Assembly (NCBI GenBank): GCA_947624295.1
Contig: CANQJV010000002.1
Location: 1-64,000, forward strand
Direction: 5' to 3'
DNA: 64,000 nucleotides
Origin: an uncultured Ruminococcus sp.
GTDB taxonomy: Bacteria > Bacillota > Clostridia > Oscillospirales > Ruminococcaceae
Positions 1 through 7,958 of the stretch are shown here, piece after piece; position 1 is the stretch's first letter; every line of letters begins with the position of its first letter. The notes under the pieces were generated by a model. The model had not been told where the DNA came from. It saw only the letters and a program-made list of their open reading frames with translations, and made no database searches. The position numbers were made by a program, and so were the translations under genes.

Positions 1-1392
1 TTGCCTATATTCTGCATTGCTTATATAATTATCGCTCTGCTCAACAAACCCGGTAAAAAATTCAAGAAACCTCTCGTATATACCGCTCGTGTGAAACGCA
101 TGATGACAACTTTTTTCATAATAATTGCAATATGCTTTATATCAGCGTTTCTTGCGGCTTATAAAGGCGAAACAGGTGCGGAAAAACATATTCCGTTTTT
201 CGTTCCGCAGGCGTATTTTATTATAAATACTTTCACATGGCTTACTCCGGTACTTGTGCCTTTGTCAAATCTTATAAACAAACCGCTTGAAACATATATT
301 CAGCATTGGTATATAAACGATGCCAAAAGAATTTTATCTGAAATGCCTGATTTGCATAAAGTCGGTATTACAGGCAGTTACGGTAAGACAAGTATGAAAT
401 TCTATCTGAGTGAATTACTCTCCTCGCAATACGAAACTCTGAAAACTCCCGAAAGTTTCAATACACCTATGGGCGTTACAATCACAGTAAGACGTGACCT
501 GAAACCGACTCATGAATATTTCATCTGTGAAATGGGTGCAAGACGTGTCCACGAAATAAAGGAACTTTGTGACATTGCTAATCCGCATGACGGTATTATA
601 ACATCGGTCGGCGAACAACATCTTGAAACATTCGGCTCAATAGATAACATACTTAACACAAAGTTTGAACTTGCGGACAGTGTGTCAGCAGTCGGCGGTA
701 AAATTTACCTGAACGGCGACAATGAACTCATCAGGAGTAAACTCGGCAAGTACCCTACAGCAATAACTTACGGGCTGAACAGCAATAACGACTGGAAAGC
801 AAGTGATATTACAGTGTCCGAAAACGGTACGGAATTTACAGTAACATCGCCCGAAAATAAATCGTGCAGATATACAACAAAACTTTTAGGGGAACATAGT
901 GTCCTTAACCTCGTCGGAGCAATCGCATATGCAGCCGGTACGGGTATCCCTATGGAAAAACTTGTTCTTCCCGTGAAACGTATCGCATCAGTACCGCATA
1001 GATTGCAGCTGCTTGACAAGGGCAACGGAATTACTTTCATAGATGACGCATATAATTCAAATCCGAACGGTTGCCGTGCTGCACTCAATGTTCTCGGACT
1101 ATTCAACGCTTGCCGTATACTTGTAACGCCCGGTATGGTTGAACTCGGTGCAAAACAAGAGGAACTCAATTACGAATTCGGGCAGGAGGCTACAAAAGCT
1201 TGCGATTATATAGTACTCGTCGGTAAAAATCAGACCGTACCTATTTACAACGGCATAAAGGATTCAGGCTATAATATGGAACAAGTCTATGTTGCTGACA
1301 GTCTGAATGAGGCTCTTGCAAAAGTACGGGCATATCAAACTGATAAGAAAAAAATAGTCCTGCTTGAAAATGATTTACCTGATAATTATTAA
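1..1392 (+). CDS. MurF-like Mur ligase with N-terminal membrane segments (5' end cut by window)
   Basis: Mur ligase-type, ATP-dependent amide-forming enzyme, closest in pattern to MurF, which adds D-Ala-D-Ala to UDP-MurNAc-tripeptide. The P-loop-like GITGSYGKTS lies near residue 123, followed by the ligase signature FICEMGARR and the AYNSNPNG segment of the C-terminal domain. About 100 residues of hydrophobic, basic-flanked sequence precede the ligase core, so this is a membrane-tethered variant and not the soluble MurF of about 450 residues. The reading frame is open to base 1, so the true start probably lies upstream. D-Ala-D-Ala ligase follows immediately, which supports a peptidoglycan precursor role. 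The exact substrate is inferred. Confidence 0.8.
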   Translation: MPIFCIAYIIIALLNKPGKKFKKPLVYTARVKRMMTTFFIIIAICFISAFLAAYKGETGAEKHIPFFVPQAYFIINTFTWLTPVLVPLSNLINKPLETYIQHWYINDAKRILSEMPDLHKVGITGSYGKTSMKFYLSELLSSQYETLKTPESFNTPMGVTITVRRDLKPTHEYFICEMGARRVHEIKELCDIANPHDGIITSVGEQHLETFGSIDNILNTKFELADSVSAVGGKIYLNGDNELIRSKLGKYPTAITYGLNSNNDWKASDITVSENGTEFTVTSPENKSCRYTTKLLGEHSVLNLVGAIAYAAGTGIPMEKLVLPVKRIASVPHRLQLLDKGNGITFIDDAYNSNPNGCRAALNVLGLFNACRILVTPGMVELGAKQEELNYEFGQEATKACDYIVLVGKNQTVPIYNGIKDSGYNMEQVYVADSLNEALAKVRAYQTDKKKIVLLENDLPDNY

Positions 1393-1421
1393 ACAAATTA
1401 AATAAAAGGAGAATGATTTTT

Positions 1422-2618
1422 ATGAAAATAAATCTTGCTGTATTATTCGGCGGAAGAAGTGTTGAACACGAAGTTTCTGTTATTTCAGCTTGTCAGGCTA
1501 TGGCAAATATAAATGCAGAAAAATATAATATCATACCTGTATATATGACCAAAAAAAGCGAATTTTATACAGGTGAGAAACTTATGGACATCAATAATTA
1601 CAAGGATATTCCGTCACTCCTGAAAGAATGCACCGAATGCGTATTCGTGAGAAGTGAGGGCAAAGTACAGCTTATCCGCCAGAAAATGAAGAAATTCGGT
1701 TCAAATCTCATCTCTGATGTTGATATAGCTTTCCCCGTAGTACACGGCACTAACGTTGAGGATGGTGCTTTACAAGGCTATTTGCAGACACTTGATTTGC
1801 CGTATGTAGGCTGCGACGTACTTGCTTCAGCAGTGGGTATGGATAAATATGTTATGAAAATTCTGCTTAAAGAGGCAGGTTTCCCTGTACTTGACTGCTG
1901 TCGTTTTTCGTCGTATGACCTCGATAAAACTGATGAGTGTGCAGACGAAGTTGAAAATAAATTCGGCTATCCTGTAATTGTAAAGCCTATAAATCTCGGC
2001 TCAAGCGTTGGAATTTCGAAAGCAAATGACCACGATTCACTCGTGAAAGCTATTGAACTTGCCTTTGAATTTTCAGACAGGGTACTTGTTGAACCTGCTG
2101 TAGTACAGCTGAAAGAAATCAATTGCTCCGTAGTAGGCGACAGTGAATCGGCTGAAGCGTCTGTTTGCGAAGAACCTGTACAGGCAACAGGTGAGGATAT
2201 ACTCAGCTTTGAACAGAAATACGTCGGCGGAGGAAAATCGGGCGGAAGTAAGGGAATGGCATCGCTTAAAAGAAAAATCCCTGCTGAAATTTCGAAAGAA
2301 CAGGAAGAAACTATACGCCGTCTTGCAGTTGATGCGTTCAGATATCTGGGCTGTAACGGTGTCACACGTATTGATTTTATGATTGATATGGCAACAGATA
2401 AAATCTATATCAACGAAATCAATACAATACCCGGCTCACTTGCGTTTTATCTTTGGGAGGCTAAAGGCGTGAAATACCCTGAACTCATCGAGAAACTGAT
2501 ACAGCTTGCTCTGAAACGCCATAGACAAGGGCAGAAAATAAATTACACGTTTGACAATAATATTCTCTCTATGGGCGGAAGTTTCGGGGCAAAAGGCTCT
2601 AAAGGAAGTAAACTCTGA
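1422..2618 (+). CDS. ddl: D-alanine--D-alanine ligase
   Basis: ATP-grasp enzyme joining two D-alanines for peptidoglycan precursors in the cytoplasm. Visible family marks are LFGGRSVEHEVS at the N-terminus, FPVVHGTNVEDGALQGYL, the KPINLGSSVGI ATP-binding stretch, and the metal-binding NEINTIPGSLAFYLWE. At 398 residues it is slightly longer than typical Ddl because of a glycine-, serine- and lysine-rich C-terminal tail. The ORF track starts at 1413, but AGGAG at 1407-1411 is only 1 nt from that ATG and 10 nt from the ATG at 1422, so 1422 is preferred. It sits 29 nt after the MurF-like gene and very likely shares its transcript. Confidence 0.93.
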   Translation: MKINLAVLFGGRSVEHEVSVISACQAMANINAEKYNIIPVYMTKKSEFYTGEKLMDINNYKDIPSLLKECTECVFVRSEGKVQLIRQKMKKFGSNLISDVDIAFPVVHGTNVEDGALQGYLQTLDLPYVGCDVLASAVGMDKYVMKILLKEAGFPVLDCCRFSSYDLDKTDECADEVENKFGYPVIVKPINLGSSVGISKANDHDSLVKAIELAFEFSDRVLVEPAVVQLKEINCSVVGDSESAEASVCEEPVQATGEDILSFEQKYVGGGKSGGSKGMASLKRKIPAEISKEQEETIRRLAVDAFRYLGCNGVTRIDFMIDMATDKIYINEINTIPGSLAFYLWEAKGVKYPELIEKLIQLALKRHRQGQKINYTFDNNILSMGGSFGAKGSKGSKL

Positions 2619-2654
2619 TAAAATATGATTTAACTAAACAAAGGAGAATTTGAA

Positions 2655-3242
2655 ATGACTGAAAAGGAAAAACAACAGGCGGGTGAACTCTATAACGGCA
2701 ATGACCCTGAACTTGTTGCGGAAAGAGTTACCGCAAAAAAATTGTGTGCGGAATATAATGCCGTTACTTATAACGACTATCAGAAAAAAAATCGCCTGCT
2801 TGACAGACTTCTCACGTTCAGAGGCGAAAATACGTGGATTGAGGCGAATTTTTTCTGCGATTACGGCTATAACATCATAATCGGTGACAATTTCTATGCG
2901 AATCACAATCTCGTGATTCTTGACTGCGCTGAAATCACATTCGGGGATAATATTTTCATAGGTCCGAATTGCGGATTTTATGCGGCAGGGCACCCTATTG
3001 ACGTTGAACAGAGAAATCAGGGGCTTGAGTACGCTAAGCCGATAAAAGTCGGAAATAATGTATGGTTCGGCGGTAATGTGTGCGTTATGCCGGGAGTTAC
3101 AATCGGCGATAATGTCGTTATAGGCGGTGGAAGTGTTGTTGTACACGATATTCCGTCCGACAGCGTTGCTGTTGGTAATCCCTGTAAAGTTATCCGCAAA
3201 ATAACTGCTGATGATAAAATGAAAGTTGAAGAAACTGAATAA
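2655..3242 (+). CDS. Hexapeptide-repeat O-acetyltransferase (Maa/LacA/NodL type)
   Basis: Acetyl-CoA-dependent sugar O-acetyltransferase of the maltose/galactoside acetyltransferase family. The N-terminal helical region has the family's AGELYNGNDPEL motif. The rest is a left-handed beta-helix of hexapeptide repeats (for example IIIGDNFYANHN, ITFGDNIFIGP, VTIGDNVVIGGGSVV) with the usual catalytic histidine in AAGHPID. Its 195 residues match the normal family length. An AAAGGAG ribosome binding site precedes the ATG. It lies between ddl and a LysR gene, so the physiological acceptor cannot be read from context. Confidence 0.88.
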   Translation: MTEKEKQQAGELYNGNDPELVAERVTAKKLCAEYNAVTYNDYQKKNRLLDRLLTFRGENTWIEANFFCDYGYNIIIGDNFYANHNLVILDCAEITFGDNIFIGPNCGFYAAGHPIDVEQRNQGLEYAKPIKVGNNVWFGGNVCVMPGVTIGDNVVIGGGSVVVHDIPSDSVAVGNPCKVIRKITADDKMKVEETE

Positions 3243-3257
3243 TACAGGGACTTGACT

Positions 3258-4208
3258 ATGAATACACTTCATTTCAGATATGCGGTTGAAATTGAAAAGA
3301 CACGTTCTATTACTCAGGCGGCTGAAAATCTGTATATGGCTCAGCCGAATCTCAGCAAGGCTATGAAAGAACTCGAAAATTCGTTGGGAATTACGATTTT
3401 CCGCCGTACTTCAAAGGGAGTTATTCCGACTGAACAAGGCGTGAAATTCCTCGAATGTGCAAAGAAAATCCTCATACAGATTGATAATATGGAATCAATT
3501 TCAACGCCTGCACGACAGGAAAAACGCCGTATGCGTGTATCAGTACCACGGACGGCTTATATATCAAAGGCTTTTTCGGACTATATTTCAAGTTCCGAAT
3601 ATCCAGAAGATATGGAAATATACTTCTGCGAAACAAGCTCAATGCGTACTATTGAAAATGTACGTGAAAATAATTATAATTTCGGTATAGTGAGGCTGAA
3701 CGCTGTACACGAAAAGTATTTTGCGGATTTCTTTGCTGAGAAAAATCTTGAGAGCCGTCTTTTATGGGAATATGAAATCCTTGCGGTTATGTCGGCTGAA
3801 CACCCTGCTGCTGAAAAGGAAAATCTTACATACGGAGAACTTTCAGCGAATTATACCGAAATTACACAAGGCGATGATGCTGTACCGTATATAGCAGGCG
3901 CAATTGAAAGGCTGTACTCCGCTAACCGCCCCGAAAATACCAAAACACGCAGAATTTATATGTACGACCGTGGCAGTACACTCGATTTTCTGCTGACAGT
4001 CCCGCAGTCGTTTATGCTTGATTCGCCTGTACCGGAAAATCTTTGCGGAAAATATAATATCGTACAGAGAAAATGCAGTTTTCAGGATAATTGTTTCAGG
4101 GATTACATAATTTATACGGCAGGACATAAGTTATCAGACAGTGAACTTGCTCTCGTCAATAAATTATATGAAGTACGTAATGAACTTGCTTTTAATAAAT
4201 ATATTTAG
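3258..4208 (+). CDS. LysR-family transcriptional regulator
   Basis: DNA-binding regulator with an N-terminal winged helix-turn-helix (residues about 1-60; the ITQAAENLYMAQPNLSKAMKELE segment is typical) and a C-terminal effector domain. Its 316 residues are ordinary for the family. The track uses a TTG at 3252, but AGGG at 3246-3249 is better spaced for the ATG at 3258, which gives the standard LysR N-terminus. It lies in the same direction about 15 nt after the acetyltransferase, not divergent from a target as LysR genes often are, so its target is unknown. The Nfn/GltA genes 55 nt downstream are possible targets. Confidence 0.9.
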   Translation: MNTLHFRYAVEIEKTRSITQAAENLYMAQPNLSKAMKELENSLGITIFRRTSKGVIPTEQGVKFLECAKKILIQIDNMESISTPARQEKRRMRVSVPRTAYISKAFSDYISSSEYPEDMEIYFCETSSMRTIENVRENNYNFGIVRLNAVHEKYFADFFAEKNLESRLLWEYEILAVMSAEHPAAEKENLTYGELSANYTEITQGDDAVPYIAGAIERLYSANRPENTKTRRIYMYDRGSTLDFLLTVPQSFMLDSPVPENLCGKYNIVQRKCSFQDNCFRDYIIYTAGHKLSDSELALVNKLYEVRNELAFNKYI

Positions 4209-4263
4209 TTTTATCTGCATCAATGGTGATGCTGAAATAAATTTTTAAGGAAGGTAAAGAGAA

Positions 4264-5112
4264 ATGTTTGAAATTCTCGAAAAGAAAAGTCTGAACCCGA
4301 CTGTAACTCTCATGAAAATAAATGCACCGAGAGTTGCAAAAAAAGCAGAGCCGGGACAATTCATTATCTTGCGGACAGATGACAATGGTGAACGTATTCC
4401 GCTTACTATTGCCGATTATGACCGCATTGCAGGCACAATTACAATTATTTTCCAGATTGTAGGTGCTACTACTGAAAAACTCAACCATATGAACGAGGGC
4501 GACTGCCTGCACGATTTTGTAGGACCGCTCGGACGTGCTACGGAAACTGACGGTCTTAAAAAAGTTGCTGTAGTAGGCGGAGGTGTAGGCTGTGCAATTG
4601 CTTACCCTGTTGCTAAAAAACTCCATGAGCTTGGTGTTGAAGTGCATTCAGTCGTCGGATTCAGAAACAAGGATTTAGTTATTCTTGAGGACGAATTCAG
4701 AAACGCTTCTGCAAAGTTTGTACTTATGTCGGACGACGGTACAGCAGGCGAAAAAGGTCTTGTTACAGACGCTCTCAGGAAACTCATTGAAAGCGGTGAA
4801 AAATATGACAGAGTTATAACAATCGGTCCGCTTATTATGATGAAATTTGTTTGTGCGTTGACTAAAGAATACAATATTCCTACTGTTGCATCAATGAACC
4901 CCATTATGATTGACGGTACGGGAATGTGCGGAGGCTGTCGTCTTACTGTTGGCGGTGAAACAAAATTCGCTTGCGTTGACGGTCCCGAATTTGACGGTCA
5001 TCTTATCGATTTCGACGAGGCTATGGCAAGAAGCGCAAGTTACCGTGAATTTGAACGAAAAGCCCATGAAGATACTTGTAATCTTTTCAAGGAGGTAGGA
5101 AAAAATGCCTAA
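4264..5112 (+). CDS. FAD/NAD-binding [2Fe-2S] reductase subunit (NfnA / GltB-partner type)
   Basis: Member of the dihydroorotate dehydrogenase electron-transfer (PyrK/NfnA) family. The N-terminal FAD-binding barrel includes ERIPLTIADY, a Rossmann NAD(P) site follows (VAVVGGGVGCAIAYPVAK), and a C-terminal cysteine cluster GMCGGCRLTVGG...FACVDGPEF ligates a [2Fe-2S] centre. At 282 residues it matches the small subunit of the NADH-dependent ferredoxin:NADP+ oxidoreductase. It overlaps the next gene by 8 nt, so the two are probably translationally coupled partners. Sequence alone cannot separate electron-bifurcating NfnAB from a simple ferredoxin-NADP+ reductase. Confidence 0.85.
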   Translation: MFEILEKKSLNPTVTLMKINAPRVAKKAEPGQFIILRTDDNGERIPLTIADYDRIAGTITIIFQIVGATTEKLNHMNEGDCLHDFVGPLGRATETDGLKKVAVVGGGVGCAIAYPVAKKLHELGVEVHSVVGFRNKDLVILEDEFRNASAKFVLMSDDGTAGEKGLVTDALRKLIESGEKYDRVITIGPLIMMKFVCALTKEYNIPTVASMNPIMIDGTGMCGGCRLTVGGETKFACVDGPEFDGHLIDFDEAMARSASYREFERKAHEDTCNLFKEVGKNA

Positions 5113-6493
5113 GAATATGTCACTGACTAAAAACGAAATGCCTGTACAAGCTCCCGATGTGAGAAATAAAAATTTCAGCGAAGTTGCATTGGGTTACACT
5201 GAAGAACAGGCGATAGATGAGGCAAACCGCTGTCTGAACTGCAATAATAAGCCGTGTGTTACAGGCTGCCCTGTTCAGATTGATATACCGGCTTTTATTG
5301 CGGAAGTCGCACAAGGTAATTTTGAGGAGGCTTATAAAATTATCACTAAATCAAGCTCACTCCCTGCTGTATGCGGACGTGTATGCCCTCAGGAAACGCA
5401 GTGCGAAAGCAAATGCGTGCGTGGTATAAAAGGCGAACCTGTTGCAATAGGTCGCCTTGAAAGATACGTTGCGGACAGACATAATGCACTTGCTGAAACA
5501 ACTTCCGAAAAACCTGCATCAAACGGTCACAAAGCGGCTGTAATCGGTTCAGGACCGTCAGGTCTTGCGTGCGCAGGCGATTTAGCTAAAAAAGGTTATG
5601 ATGTCACTGTATTTGAGGCACTTCACGTTGCAGGCGGTGTGTTGTCCTACGGTATCCCGGAATTTAGACTGCCGAAATCAATTGTTCAGAAAGAAATTGA
5701 GGGACTTAAAGCTCTCGGCGTAAAAGTTGAAACAAATACTGTTATCGGCAAATCGGTTTCAATTGACGAACTCATGAAAGAAGAAGGCTTTGAAACTGTA
5801 TTTATCGGTTCGGGAGCAGGTCTGCCCCGCTTTATGAAAATACCCGGCGAAAATCTTAACGGAGTTTATTCAGCTAACGAATTTCTTACGAGAATTAACC
5901 TCATGAAAGCATACAAACCTGATTCCACAACGCCTATAAATGCCGGAACTAAGGCTGTTGTAGTAGGCGGAGGCAATGTTGCTATGGACGCTGCAAGATG
6001 TGCAAAAAGACTTGGTGCTGATGTGACGATAGTTTACCGCCGTACTGAAAACGAACTCCCTGCACGTGCTGAAGAAGTCGAACACGCTAAGGAAGAAGGT
6101 ATAAATTTCAGATTTTTAACAAATCCCGTTGAGATTACCGCAACAGAAAAAGGTTGGGTGAAAGGTATCGTCTGCCAGCAAATGGAATTATCTGAACCTG
6201 ATGCAAGCGGACGTGCAAAACCTGTCCCGATTGAAGGCGCATTTTCTGAAATTGAGGCGGATTGTGTTATTATGTCAATCGGTACTTCGCCGAATCCGCT
6301 CATCAAATCAACTACATCGGGGCTTGATACGCAGAAATGGGGCGGTATTATTGCCGATGAAAACGGTCTTACTTCCCGTGAGGGCGTTTATGCAGGCGGT
6401 GATGCTGTAACAGGTGCGGCTACTGTTATTCTTGCGATGGGCGCAGGTAAAAAAGCAGCTGCTGCTATGGACGAATATATGCAGAATAAGTAA
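5105..6493 (+). CDS. NfnB / GltA-type NADPH-binding flavoprotein with two [4Fe-4S] clusters
   Basis: Pyridine nucleotide-disulfide oxidoreductase-like protein annotated in most genomes as glutamate synthase small chain (GltA), and also as NfnB. Visible features are the N-terminal cysteine clusters CLNCNNKPCVTGCPV and CGRVCPQETQCESKC for [4Fe-4S] centres, a FAD-binding GSGPSGLACAGDLAKKGYDV, and a second dinucleotide site VVVGGGNVAMDAARCAKRLG. The length (462 residues) matches NfnB. No glutamate synthase large subunit is adjacent, and the partner immediately upstream is NfnA-like, so NfnAB is the better reading. A convergent terminator lies downstream. Confidence 0.87.
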   Translation: MPKNMSLTKNEMPVQAPDVRNKNFSEVALGYTEEQAIDEANRCLNCNNKPCVTGCPVQIDIPAFIAEVAQGNFEEAYKIITKSSSLPAVCGRVCPQETQCESKCVRGIKGEPVAIGRLERYVADRHNALAETTSEKPASNGHKAAVIGSGPSGLACAGDLAKKGYDVTVFEALHVAGGVLSYGIPEFRLPKSIVQKEIEGLKALGVKVETNTVIGKSVSIDELMKEEGFETVFIGSGAGLPRFMKIPGENLNGVYSANEFLTRINLMKAYKPDSTTPINAGTKAVVVGGGNVAMDAARCAKRLGADVTIVYRRTENELPARAEEVEHAKEEGINFRFLTNPVEITATEKGWVKGIVCQQMELSEPDASGRAKPVPIEGAFSEIEADCVIMSIGTSPNPLIKSTTSGLDTQKWGGIIADENGLTSREGVYAGGDAVTGAATVILAMGAGKKAAAAMDEYMQNK

Positions 6494-6590
6494 TATTCGG
6501 GTAACTTGTAAGTTACAGAATATAAACATATTGCTGTAATGAAAAAATATTGACAATATTGCTGTATATTTTGCTGATTTGTTAAATATG

Positions 6591-6627
6591 AAAGCCCTGT
6601 ACTGATTTAATTGCAGTACAGGGCTTT
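6591..6627. terminator. Bidirectional intrinsic terminator between nfnB-like gene and corA-like gene
   Basis: Perfect 14-bp inverted repeat AAAGCCCTGTACTG / CAGTACAGGGCTTT with a 9-nt loop, followed by a T-rich run on the plus strand. It sits between the stop codons of two convergent genes and probably serves both. Confidence 0.85.
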
Positions 6628-6629
6628 TG

Positions 6630-7559
6630 TTATTTCTTTTTCCATTTAAGTAAAATAAACGCTGATACTGATGTGATTACAACGGCAAGCACTATTGGAA
6701 ACCATGTGTACGGTAAGGGCAAATCTACCGTATTTATGCCGTAAAATGCAAATATAATATTGGGTATCTGCATTATGATTGTGACAATTGTAAGCCTCCA
6801 CATGACTATATTAAGATTGTTCGAAATGACAGAGGAAAAACCTTCAGTCATACTTGACAGGATACCTGAATATATACTCGCCATTTCAATTGCCTGCTTC
6901 ATTTCGATAAGAACATCTTCCAGTAAATCTTGGTCCTCGTCGTATAATTTGATTACACGTCCACGGAATATTTTTTCTATTGTTGCCTCGTTTGCTTTCA
7001 GGGAAGTGGAAAAGTATACAAGTGATTTTTCAAGCGCAAGTAATTGCATAAGAAGTTCATTTTTCATTGCATCATGTAACTTTTGTTCTGCTGCTGACGA
7101 TAATTTGTCAATTTGTTTAAGATAATACAAAAACAATGCCGCAATTCTCAGAAGTAACTGCAATACAAATCTTGTCTTGAATGCAGGTCTTAAGTTGCGT
7201 ATTGAACCCCGTACAGCTTCATCAATAAGTTGTGATTCGTGCAGTGATATTGTAATGACGTTCTCGTCAGTGATTATTATTCCTATAGGCATTGTAAAGA
7301 AAATTTTCGAATCGGAATCATCTGTTGATGATACAGGCGTGTCAATTATTATCAGAGTTTGTTCGTCCTCACGTTCAATACGTGAAGATTCTTCTTCGTC
7401 AAGAGCTGATTTTACAAATCCGCTGTCAAGCCCTAAATCATCAATCAGGTATTTTACTTCCTGCTGGCTTGGGTCTATTACGGAAATCCAACAGCCTGAT
7501 GATGCTTTTTCAGTATCGCAGATTCTTCCGCTTTCGGACGTTGTGTAGTATTTTATCAT
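6630..7559 (-). CDS. corA: CorA-family Mg2+/divalent cation channel
   Basis: Inner-membrane divalent cation channel of the CorA/MIT superfamily. The long acidic N-terminal cytoplasmic domain is followed by two C-terminal membrane helices. The pore signature after the first helix reads YGINTVDLPLP, matching the family YGMN motif with Ile replacing Met, a known natural variant of the GxN filter. The protein ends in a basic KWKKK. Its 309 residues are normal. The start is supported by AAAGGAG at 7570-7576. The gene has its own promoter, and its leader contains a short uORF and several stems, so expression is probably controlled after initiation, plausibly by Mg2+. The regulation is inferred. Confidence 0.9.
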   Translation of the reverse strand: MIKYYTTSESGRICDTEKASSGCWISVIDPSQQEVKYLIDDLGLDSGFVKSALDEEESSRIEREDEQTLIIIDTPVSSTDDSDSKIFFTMPIGIIITDENVITISLHESQLIDEAVRGSIRNLRPAFKTRFVLQLLLRIAALFLYYLKQIDKLSSAAEQKLHDAMKNELLMQLLALEKSLVYFSTSLKANEATIEKIFRGRVIKLYDEDQDLLEDVLIEMKQAIEMASIYSGILSSMTEGFSSVISNNLNIVMWRLTIVTIIMQIPNIIFAFYGINTVDLPLPYTWFPIVLAVVITSVSAFILLKWKKK

Positions 7560-7800
7560 TTTATATAATCTCCTTTCACCGTTTCAGCATACCAGAGCGC
7601 ACACGGTGAAAAGGCAGATTTTCTGCCCGAAATCGTGCTTATACCAAACTCTCTTATAATTATAAATATTTAATTACAACAGAGTTTAGTATAGTACTTT
7701 GCTATGCTGTTAAATTTGTTCTCCCATACGGGTCGGAACTCATATATATGCACCTCCGGAAAATTTTTTCAACAGACTTATTATTTTTCAGATAAGTCCA
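7560..7800 (-). promoter_or_regulatory. Structured 5' leader of corA with candidate attenuator
   Basis: The leader holds three inverted repeats in order. The first is a 13-bp stem with one G-U pair (7681-7693 with 7640-7652). The second is a 6-bp GGCAGA/TCTGCC hairpin (about 7613-7627), followed on the minus strand by TTTT. The third is a 9-bp stem (7603-7611 with 7574-7582) whose 3' arm overlaps the corA Shine-Dalgarno. A short ORF with its own strong SD ends at 7702, just upstream of the first stem. I compared it by eye with the M-box and yybP-ykoY consensus and saw no match. Confidence 0.6.
7702..7743 (-). CDS. Candidate 13-residue leader peptide upstream of corA
   Basis: On the minus strand GGAGG (7757-7753) is 9 nt from an ATG that opens the frame MSSDPYGRTNLTA, then TAG. 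The spacing and SD strength are as good as those of the real genes in this window. It lies between the mapped promoter (7807-7835) and the stems of the corA leader, so a ribosome stopping at 7702 would cover the start of the 13-bp stem. By analogy, enteric corA and mgtA have the leader peptides CorL and MgtL, but this sequence is not obviously related. It is too short for the ORF track. Confidence 0.6.
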   Translation of the reverse strand: MSSDPYGRTNLTA

Positions 7801-7806
7801 ATTATT

Positions 7807-7835
7807 ATTATATCACATAACCGCTGTAATTTCAA
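7807..7835 (-). promoter_or_regulatory. Sigma-A promoter of corA transcript
   Basis: TTGAAA (7830-7835) and TATAAT (7807-7812) on the minus strand are separated by 17 nt, with a TG one base upstream of the -10 (extended -10). The predicted start is near 7800, giving a leader of about 240 nt. Confidence 0.8.
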
Positions 7836-7882
7836 GAGTTTTGTAAAAATTAACTCATTGCAAATATTTTTTGTTTATTTAC

Positions 7883-7911
7883 TTGACAACTGCACGAATA
7901 AATGATAAAAT
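7883..7911 (+). promoter_or_regulatory. Promoter of the GH5-dockerin gene
   Basis: TTGACA (7883-7888), 17-nt spacer, TAAAAT (7906-7911). It lies divergent from and about 50 bp away from the corA promoter, upstream of the cellulase. Confidence 0.75.
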
Positions 7912-7958
7912 ATATAAAAAAGCAGATTTTTACTGCAAATTGAGAGGGGTAATATATA

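Noticed and set aside
7560-7800. M-box or yybP-ykoY riboswitch in front of corA
   Set aside because: The conserved core strings of these classes are not visible; the leader is better described by a uORF plus simple stems. A covariance-model search (Rfam RF00380, RF00080) would settle it.
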